From assembly GCA_041583135.1 (NCBI GenBank), contig JBFHGJ010000109.1, positions 1-19,747 on the forward strand: DNA of 19,747 nt, read 5' to 3'. The position numbers and the translations under genes are program-made. This document shows positions 14,781 through 19,747 of the stretch, one piece after another (the first letter of the stretch is position 1; each line of letters opens with the position of its first letter). This DNA comes from JABSOG01 sp041583135 (GTDB taxonomy: Bacteria > Pseudomonadota > Gammaproteobacteria > Enterobacterales > Alteromonadaceae). The notes under the pieces were generated by a model, which was given only the letters and a program-made list of their open reading frames with translations, did no database searches and was not told the DNA's origin.

Positions 14781-15881
14781 ATGAAAAGTTTTAAAGTGGC
14801 AGTTTTACCAGGTGACGGTATCGGCCCTGAAGTGATGGCTGAAGCGGTTAAAGTGTTGGATACAGTGCAATCGGTTTACGGGTTTAATCTCGATTTGAGC
14901 TATGCCGATGTTGGTGGCGCAGGTATTGATAAGCATGGTAAGGCGTTGCCTGATGAGACCTTAAAGGTATGCGAGCAATCCGATGCGATTTTGTTTGGCT
15001 CGGTAGGTGGTCCCAAGTGGGAGCGATTGCCGCCCAACAGTCAGCCAGAGCGTGGCTCGTTGTTGCCATTGCGTAAGCACTTTGGCCTGTTTTGTAATAT
15101 GCGTCCGGCCAAGTTGTTGCCTGCGTTGGCCGCCAGTTCTCCATTGCGTGCTGATATCTCCGAGCGAGGTTTCGATATCGTTTGTATTCGCGAGCTGACC
15201 GGCGGCATCTATTTTGGCGATAAGGGCCATAGTGGTTGTGGGCCAAAAGAGTATGCGTTCGACACCCAGAAATACACTCGTAAAGAAATTGAGCGTATTG
15301 CCCGTATGGCCTTTGAAACCGCGAAGAAACGCTCAAATAAGGTCACCAGTGTCGATAAAGCCAATGTGCTGGCCAGCTCTATCTTATGGCGTGGTGTGGT
15401 CAACCGCATGGCCAAAGAGTATCCCGAGGTTGAACTTGAGCATATCTATGTGGACAACGCCGCGATGCAGCTGGTGAAAAATCCGGCGCAGTTTGACGTG
15501 TTGTTGTGTGACAACTTGTTTGGCGACATTTTGTCTGATGAGTGCGCGATGATCACCGGTTCCATGGGGCTTTTACCATCGGCCAGCTTAAATCAAGACA
15601 ACTTTGGTATGTATGAACCTGCCGGTGGCAGCGCCCCTGACATTGCCGGTCAAGGCATTGCCAACCCGGTTGCGCAGATTTTAAGTGCGGCGATGATGCT
15701 GCGTTATAGCTTGAATCAAGATGCCGCTGCCGACGCCATCGAGCAGGCGGTACAGTCTGTTATCGAGCAAGGTGTTGTGACCGCAGACATCACTCAGAAC
15801 GGCCAAAGCTATTCGACCAGCGAAGTGGGCGATGCCATCAGTGCGGCATTGATGCCGGTATCAGAGAAGAAAATTGCTTAA
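14781..15881 (+). CDS. leuB: 3-isopropylmalate dehydrogenase
   Basis: LeuB oxidises and decarboxylates 3-isopropylmalate to 2-oxoisocaproate with NAD+, using Mg2+ or Mn2+. The 366-residue protein shows the beta-decarboxylating dehydrogenase pattern: LPGDGIGPEVM at the N-terminus, the substrate-binding region LLPLRKHFGLFCNMRPAKL (about 94-112), RELTGGIYFG (about 138-147), the catalytic Lys in SVDKANVL, the metal-ligand block DNLFGDILSDE (about 244-254) and the NAD+ site GSAPDIAGQGIANP. It is the third step of the leucine branch but the second gene of the operon, between leuA (39-bp gap) and leuC (14-bp gap). Confidence 0.97.
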   Translation: MKSFKVAVLPGDGIGPEVMAEAVKVLDTVQSVYGFNLDLSYADVGGAGIDKHGKALPDETLKVCEQSDAILFGSVGGPKWERLPPNSQPERGSLLPLRKHFGLFCNMRPAKLLPALAASSPLRADISERGFDIVCIRELTGGIYFGDKGHSGCGPKEYAFDTQKYTRKEIERIARMAFETAKKRSNKVTSVDKANVLASSILWRGVVNRMAKEYPEVELEHIYVDNAAMQLVKNPAQFDVLLCDNLFGDILSDECAMITGSMGLLPSASLNQDNFGMYEPAGGSAPDIAGQGIANPVAQILSAAMMLRYSLNQDAAADAIEQAVQSVIEQGVVTADITQNGQSYSTSEVGDAISAALMPVSEKKIA

Positions 15882-15895
15882 GGAGCAACAGGTTA

Positions 15896-17299
15896 ATGGC
15901 TAAAACCTTATATGAAAAAATTTGGCAGCAACATCATATTGCTCAGTTGAACGCACAGACGGCGCTGTTGTATATCGACCGCCATCTGGTGCATGAGGTG
16001 ACTTCACCTCAAGCCTTCAGTGGGCTAAGAGAGAAAAAACGTTCAGTACGTAGGCCCGATAAAACCTTTGCCACAATGGATCACAATACTTCGACGCAAT
16101 CTCGTACTTTAGAGGCGTGTTCTTTGGTGGCACAAAAGCAATTGACGGCGCTTGAAGCCAACTGCGCCGAGTTCGGTGTGACGTTGTTTGACTTAAAACA
16201 CCCCAACCAAGGTATCGTCCATGTGATTGGGCCTGAGCTTGGTATTACCTTGCCCGGCCATACCATTGTGTGTGGCGATTCACATACCTCTACTCATGGC
16301 GCCTTTGGTGCTCTGGCATTTGGTATCGGTACTTCTGAGGTTGAGCATGTTCTGGCGACACAGACCTTGCAGCAGAAAAAAGCCAAAACCTTGAAAATAG
16401 AGATCACCGGCCAAGTCAGTGAGGCGGTCAGTGCCAAAGATATTGCCTTGGCAGTGATTGGCCGTATCGGCACCGCAGGTGGCACCGGCTTTGTGGCGGA
16501 GTTTTGCGGCCCGGTAATTGAAGCGCTCTCAATGGAAGGACGCATGACTTTGTGTAACATGTCGATTGAAATGGGGGCTAAGGCCGGTCTGGTGGCGCCA
16601 GACCAAACCACTTTCGACTATATTGAAGGCCGTGATTATGCACCCAAAGGTGAAGACTTTGACAAGGCTAAGGCTTATTGGTCTACGCTGTTTTCCGATG
16701 CCGATTGCCAATTCGATAAAGTGGTGACTATCGATGGTAGCGAGATATACCCGCAGATCACTTGGGGGACCAGCCCGGAGCAGGTGTTGCCTGTCAGTGG
16801 CGTGGTGCCAGATCCGGCCAAAGAGGCGAACCTGATCAAAGCTGATGCCATTGCCAAAGCGATCAAATATATGGGGCTTGAGGCGGGGCAGAAATTAACT
16901 GACATTAGTGTCGATACGGTGTTTATTGGCTCTTGCACCAATAGTCGAATTGAAGACCTGCGTGCCGCCGCTGCGCAAGTCGATGGTCGCAAAGTCCGTG
17001 AAGGGGTCAGAGCTTTGGTGGTGCCCGGCTCCGTACGGGTGCGAGATCAAGCCTGCGCCGAAGGTCTAGATCGCATTTTCAAAAATGCCGGATTTGAATG
17101 GCGTGAGCCGGGCTGTTCGATGTGTTTGGCGATGAACGATGACCGTATTGGCGAGGGAGAGCGCTGTGCGTCCACCTCAAACCGTAATTTTGAAGGTCGC
17201 CAAGGCAAAGGTGGCCGAACTCATTTGGTTAGCCCTGTCATGGCAGCGCTGGCAGCGATCCATGGTCGTTTTTATGATACTCAAGGGGAGTCACAATAA
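15896..17299 (+). CDS. leuC: 3-isopropylmalate dehydratase, large subunit
   Basis: LeuC is the iron-sulfur subunit of isopropylmalate isomerase, converting 2- to 3-isopropylmalate by dehydration and rehydration with LeuD. The 467 residues match the family length. The [4Fe-4S] ligands are visible as GSCTNSR (Cys347) and GCSMCLAMN (Cys407 and Cys410), and the aconitase signature GDSHTSTHGAFGALAFGIGT begins at about 127. The start is set by a strong AAGGAG (15880-15885) ending 10 nt before the ATG and overlapping the leuB stop. The stop overlaps the leuD ATG in TAATG, so the two subunits are translationally coupled. Confidence 0.97.
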   Translation: MAKTLYEKIWQQHHIAQLNAQTALLYIDRHLVHEVTSPQAFSGLREKKRSVRRPDKTFATMDHNTSTQSRTLEACSLVAQKQLTALEANCAEFGVTLFDLKHPNQGIVHVIGPELGITLPGHTIVCGDSHTSTHGAFGALAFGIGTSEVEHVLATQTLQQKKAKTLKIEITGQVSEAVSAKDIALAVIGRIGTAGGTGFVAEFCGPVIEALSMEGRMTLCNMSIEMGAKAGLVAPDQTTFDYIEGRDYAPKGEDFDKAKAYWSTLFSDADCQFDKVVTIDGSEIYPQITWGTSPEQVLPVSGVVPDPAKEANLIKADAIAKAIKYMGLEAGQKLTDISVDTVFIGSCTNSRIEDLRAAAAQVDGRKVREGVRALVVPGSVRVRDQACAEGLDRIFKNAGFEWREPGCSMCLAMNDDRIGEGERCASTSNRNFEGRQGKGGRTHLVSPVMAALAAIHGRFYDTQGESQ

Positions 17300-17898
17300 T
17301 GCAGAGCACGGGTATTTTTCATCAGGGCAAGGTGGCCCCGTTAGATGTCAATAATGTCGATACCGACCAGATCATTCCCAAACAGTTTCTCACCTCTGTC
17401 AGTCGCGATGGATTTGGCGAGGCGTTGTTTTACGACTGGCGTTATATCGCAGATGGCGCGCCCAACCCTGAGTTTGTGCTTAATGCCGAGCGCTACCAAG
17501 GGGCAAGCGTGTTACTTAGCCGCGAAAACTTTGGTTGTGGTTCAAGTCGTGAGCACGCCCCTTGGGCGCTCAAGCAATATGGTTTTGAGGTGATCATCGC
17601 CAGTAGCTTTGCCGACATCTTTTTCAACAACTGCATTAACAATCAAATGTTGCCGCTAAAGTTGAGCGAGACACAAATCGAGCGGCTATTTGTTTTATCC
17701 AGTGGGGAGGACGCAGCCGAGGCAAAAGTGGATTTACAACAGCAGTTTGTAGAGGTCGCAGGCGAACGTTTTGCCTTTGACATTGACACGGCGATTAAAG
17801 AGCGGCTATTGAGTGGTCTTGATTTTATCGGTGTCACCGAGCAGTATTTGCCACAAATCGAAGCCTATGAGGCGCAAAATACAGTGTCTTGGCGTTAG
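17299..17898 (+). CDS. leuD: 3-isopropylmalate dehydratase, small subunit
   Basis: LeuD supplies the swivel domain of isopropylmalate isomerase and pairs with LeuC. The 199-residue length is typical of proteobacterial LeuD. Family blocks are VNNVDTDQIIPKQFL (17-31), LSRENFGCGSSREHAPWAL (about 73-91) and SFADIFFNNCINNQML (about 101-116). A GGGGAG ribosome-binding site lies inside the end of leuC, 8 nt before the ATG, and the start shares one base with the leuC stop. It is the last gene of the operon and is followed 21 bp later by a hairpin. Confidence 0.97.
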   Translation: MQSTGIFHQGKVAPLDVNNVDTDQIIPKQFLTSVSRDGFGEALFYDWRYIADGAPNPEFVLNAERYQGASVLLSRENFGCGSSREHAPWALKQYGFEVIIASSFADIFFNNCINNQMLPLKLSETQIERLFVLSSGEDAAEAKVDLQQQFVEVAGERFAFDIDTAIKERLLSGLDFIGVTEQYLPQIEAYEAQNTVSWR

Positions 17899-17919
17899 AC
17901 TTGCTGATAAATTGTGCAA

Positions 17920-17945
17920 ACAAGAGTGCTATCGGGCGCTCTTGT
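17920..17945 (+). terminator. Probable terminator of the leu operon
   Basis: ACAAGAGTGC and GCGCTCTTGT pair over 10 bp (one G-T pair) around a 6-nt loop, 21 bp after the leuD stop. The following sequence is pyrimidine-rich (TCTCCCC) but lacks a true U-run, so termination may be partial. Confidence 0.55.
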
Positions 17946-17968
17946 CTCCCCATCTACTTTGAAGTCGC

Positions 17969-17974
17969 TATACT
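17969..17974 (+). promoter_or_regulatory. Candidate -10 element for glutaminase
   Basis: TATACT stands 34 bp before the glutaminase ATG and just after the leu terminator hairpin. No good -35 is found at normal spacing, so a separate promoter is suggested but not proven. Confidence 0.35.
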
Positions 17975-18008
17975 CAATAGCCAATCTCAACAATTAAATG
18001 GATAGCCG

Positions 18009-18938
18009 ATGCAGCAAGTAGCAATTGACTATGACAAAGTGCTCAATGAGGTGTTTGAACAGGTTACTGACCTGACCGGTATCGGTCAGGTTGCCGACTA
18101 CATACCTGAGCTTAAGGTGATCGATCCGAAAAAGTTCGGTATTCATCTGGCGACGGTCGATGGCCAACATTTTGGCGTGGGTGATTCAGAGCAGCGCTTT
18201 TCGTTGCAAAGTATCGCGAAGGTTTTTTCGTTGATCTTGGCGATTAAATTTGAAGGTGGCGACTTGTGGCGCCGGGTAGGTGTTGAACCTTCAGGCACGC
18301 CTTTTAACTCTTTGGTGCAACTTGAGCTTGAAAAGGGCATTCCACGCAATCCCTTTATCAATTCCGGTGCGATTGTGATCTGTGATGTTTTATGCGACCA
18401 CTTTGAAAACCCCAAAGAAGATCTGCTGGTGGCCATCGGTGAGCTGTGTGGCAATGCAAATATCAGCTACAACGAAAAGGTGGCGCAATCTGAAAAATTA
18501 AGCAGCTATACCAACACCGCACACATCAACCTGATGAAAGCCCACGGCAATATCAATCATGATATCGATAAGGTATTGGATGTGTACTTTCATTTGTGCT
18601 CGATAGAAATGAGTTGTCGTGAACTGGCACAGGCATTTTTGTTTTTGGCGTGCAAAGGGGTAGACCCTGTGACCAATCGTAAAGTGCTGACTGTCGGTAA
18701 GTCGCAGCGGATCAACGCCTTGATGCAAACCTGTGGTTTTTACGACGAGGCAGGGGAGTTTACCTTTAAAGTCGGACTACCGGGAAAAAGCGGGGTTGGC
18801 GGTGGTATTATCGCATTGTGTCCGGGCAAGTACGCCATCGCGGTTTGGAGCCCGAAACTCAATGCCAAAGGTAACTCCTTTAAGGGGCTAAAAGCCCTTG
18901 AGTTGTTTACCACCAAATCGGCCACTTCAATCTTTTAG
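18009..18938 (+). CDS. glsA: Glutaminase (serine-dependent beta-lactamase-like family)
   Basis: This cytoplasmic enzyme hydrolyses L-glutamine to L-glutamate and ammonia. At 309 residues it equals the usual length of the short bacterial form. The catalytic Ser-x-x-Lys is FSLQSIAKVFSL (64-75), with Ser68 and Lys71. Other family blocks are GVEPSGTPFNSL (from about 90), NPFINSGAI (about 116-124), LPGKSGVGGGIIALCPGKYA (about 257-276) and VWSPKLNAKGNS (about 279-290). A candidate promoter follows the leu hairpin, so it is probably transcribed separately, though readthrough from leuD is possible. Its last 4 bp overlap the end of the convergent methyltransferase gene. Confidence 0.96.
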   Translation: MQQVAIDYDKVLNEVFEQVTDLTGIGQVADYIPELKVIDPKKFGIHLATVDGQHFGVGDSEQRFSLQSIAKVFSLILAIKFEGGDLWRRVGVEPSGTPFNSLVQLELEKGIPRNPFINSGAIVICDVLCDHFENPKEDLLVAIGELCGNANISYNEKVAQSEKLSSYTNTAHINLMKAHGNINHDIDKVLDVYFHLCSIEMSCRELAQAFLFLACKGVDPVTNRKVLTVGKSQRINALMQTCGFYDEAGEFTFKVGLPGKSGVGGGIIALCPGKYAIAVWSPKLNAKGNSFKGLKALELFTTKSATSIF

Positions 18939-19576
18939 TGCGTTTCGCCACGAGTTGCCGAGATCACATGCAATCCAAGTGTTGTTTGTTTGATCACTTG
19001 ATGCGTTATCTCGGCAAAACCGGCTTGTTTTAACGCCGTGATGATATTTTCCGGCTGCTTATAGGCATGTATGTGCGCTTCTAGATCCTGTTCAAGCTGC
19101 TCATTTGGTTTGTGAAGCTCAACCGTTTCATCAAAGATCTCATCGACGATCAATAAGCTTGCGCCTTGTCGCATTACTCTGTAGATCTCTTTCAGTCCCT
19201 GGGCAACATCAGGCCAATGATGTAGGCTGTTTAAGGCCAAAACCACATCGATGCAACATGCATCAAAAGGCAGCCGAGCGGCGCCAGTTTGGATAAACTC
19301 AACTTTGACATGAGAAAAGTCCGGGGTTTTCGCTTTTGCGTGCTCAATCATTTTCGCCGTCGGATCGATGCCATATACTGCGCCGTTTTTGAGCTTTGTC
19401 GCTATGCGTCTGACCATGGGGCCACTGCCACAGCCAATATCGATCACGCTGGCATCGCTCAGTTCGGTTAAAAGCGGCAAAGACATCACATCGTCATGAA
19501 TGGCGTGCTCACCCCATTGTTCGACATACCAATCCGCCATTTTATCGTCCCAACCGTTGTGTTGATGTTGTGTCAT
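18935..19576 (-). CDS. Class I SAM-dependent methyltransferase (UbiE-like small-molecule type)
   Basis: The 213-residue protein has the Rossmann methyltransferase core. Motif I is VIDIGCGSGPMVRRIA (44-59). The acidic residue ending strand 2 is Asp71 in AVYGIDPTAKMIEHA (66-80). Motif post-I is DVVLALNSLHHWPD (about 109-122), and the following YRVMRQGASLLIVDE block resembles UbiE/Methyltransf_11 proteins. The substrate is unknown. An AAGGTG ribosome-binding site (19587-19582) lies 5 nt before the ATG. The ATG overlaps the stop of an upstream open frame in ATGA, implying an operon whose first gene or genes lie outside the window. It converges on glutaminase with a 4-bp overlap. Confidence 0.9.
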   Translation of the reverse strand: MTQHQHNGWDDKMADWYVEQWGEHAIHDDVMSLPLLTELSDASVIDIGCGSGPMVRRIATKLKNGAVYGIDPTAKMIEHAKAKTPDFSHVKVEFIQTGAARLPFDACCIDVVLALNSLHHWPDVAQGLKEIYRVMRQGASLLIVDEIFDETVELHKPNEQLEQDLEAHIHAYKQPENIITALKQAGFAEITHQVIKQTTLGLHVISATRGETH

Positions 19577-19746
19577 GTATTCACCTTGAGATTAGTTAAC
19601 CTGATGTGAGCTTCACGTAAGGAAGGGCCGTAGAGCACAGCTATTTTCATCGCTAACTGCCCCAAATTTGTTTGCTTTAGGCGACTAAAGCGGCGCAAAT
19701 TTGGATTGTTATCGAAGAAAATATCAGCACTCTCCCGCTTTTCAAA
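19573..19746 (-). CDS. Hypothetical protein, C-terminal fragment (5' end outside window)
   Basis: A minus-strand frame is open from the window edge through 57 codons to a TGA that overlaps the methyltransferase ATG (ATGA). Such 4-bp overlaps are typical of coupled operon genes. The visible residues are mixed basic and hydrophobic, including NPNLRRFSRLKQTNLGQ and KIAVLYGPSLREAHIRL. I do not recognise the family. The short length and the imperfect hairpin inside it (19662-19704) mean it could also be noncoding. Confidence 0.5.
   Translation of the reverse strand, partial: FEKRESADIFFDNNPNLRRFSRLKQTNLGQLAMKIAVLYGPSLREAHIRLTNLKVNT
19662..19704. repeat. Imperfect hairpin with nested arms near the right edge
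   Basis: CCAAATTTG (19662-19670) pairs with CAAATTTGG (19696-19704). Inside it, GCTTTAG (19674-19680) pairs with CTAAAGC (19685-19691) around GCGA, with a short internal bulge between the two stems. It lies inside the proposed edge gene, so it may be coincidental coding sequence or a structured intergenic element. Confidence 0.4.
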
Positions 19747-19747
19747 A

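Noticed and set aside
14884..15336. 150-codon minus-strand frame inside leuB
   Set aside because: Antisense to a strongly conserved enzyme; composition is unlike a real protein.
17998..18021. Short upstream ATG frame overlapping the glutaminase start as a leader peptide
   Set aside because: It is only seven codons, has no amino-acid bias and no attenuator structure after it.

Overview
The window reads as ordinary chromosomal DNA from a marine-type gammaproteobacterium, most likely in or near the Alteromonadales/Shewanella/Vibrio radiation. This is inferred from the intact attenuator-controlled leuABCD operon, the mtnN-cbiB pair (an order known in vibrios and relatives), a Vibrio-type His/Trp alkaline phosphatase, a sodium-coupled transporter, and mid-GC coding with AT-rich promoters. 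I see no insertion sequence, tRNA, rRNA, phage gene or CRISPR array. Both edges cut genes.

Left part (1-6018): a gene tail of unknown function runs rightward to 210. Two leftward blocks follow. Block A is alkaline phosphatase - mtnN - CbiB-family membrane protein (3296 down to 216). Block B is TetR regulator - WS/DGAT acyltransferase - LRAT-domain protein (6018 down to 3390); its genes are tightly spaced, and it looks like a self-regulated neutral-lipid or acyl-transfer operon.

Middle (6019-10502): a ParA-type ATPase and a 62-residue ribbon-helix-helix (RHH) protein run rightward and converge on a leftward SulP anion transporter. Two 30-bp palindromes sharing 26 of 30 bases lie over the putative promoters of the RHH gene and of sulP. 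This suggests the small RHH protein controls both itself and the transporter. A neurotransmitter:sodium symporter follows, also leftward.

Accessory pair (10679-12696): a 508-residue protein fuses an MACPF pore-forming domain to a four-repeat hemopexin-like propeller. It is followed 2 nt later by a DUF697-type membrane-associated protein. This pair is the best candidate in the window for a poorly described toxin, defence or predation-related system.

Right part (12977-19747): a leu leader peptide rich in Ile and Leu, an antiterminator/terminator pair, then leuA-leuB-leuC-leuD (complete leucine branch) ending at a hairpin. Next come glutaminase (rightward) and a convergent class I methyltransferase (leftward). 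The methyltransferase start overlaps the stop of an edge-truncated upstream reading frame.
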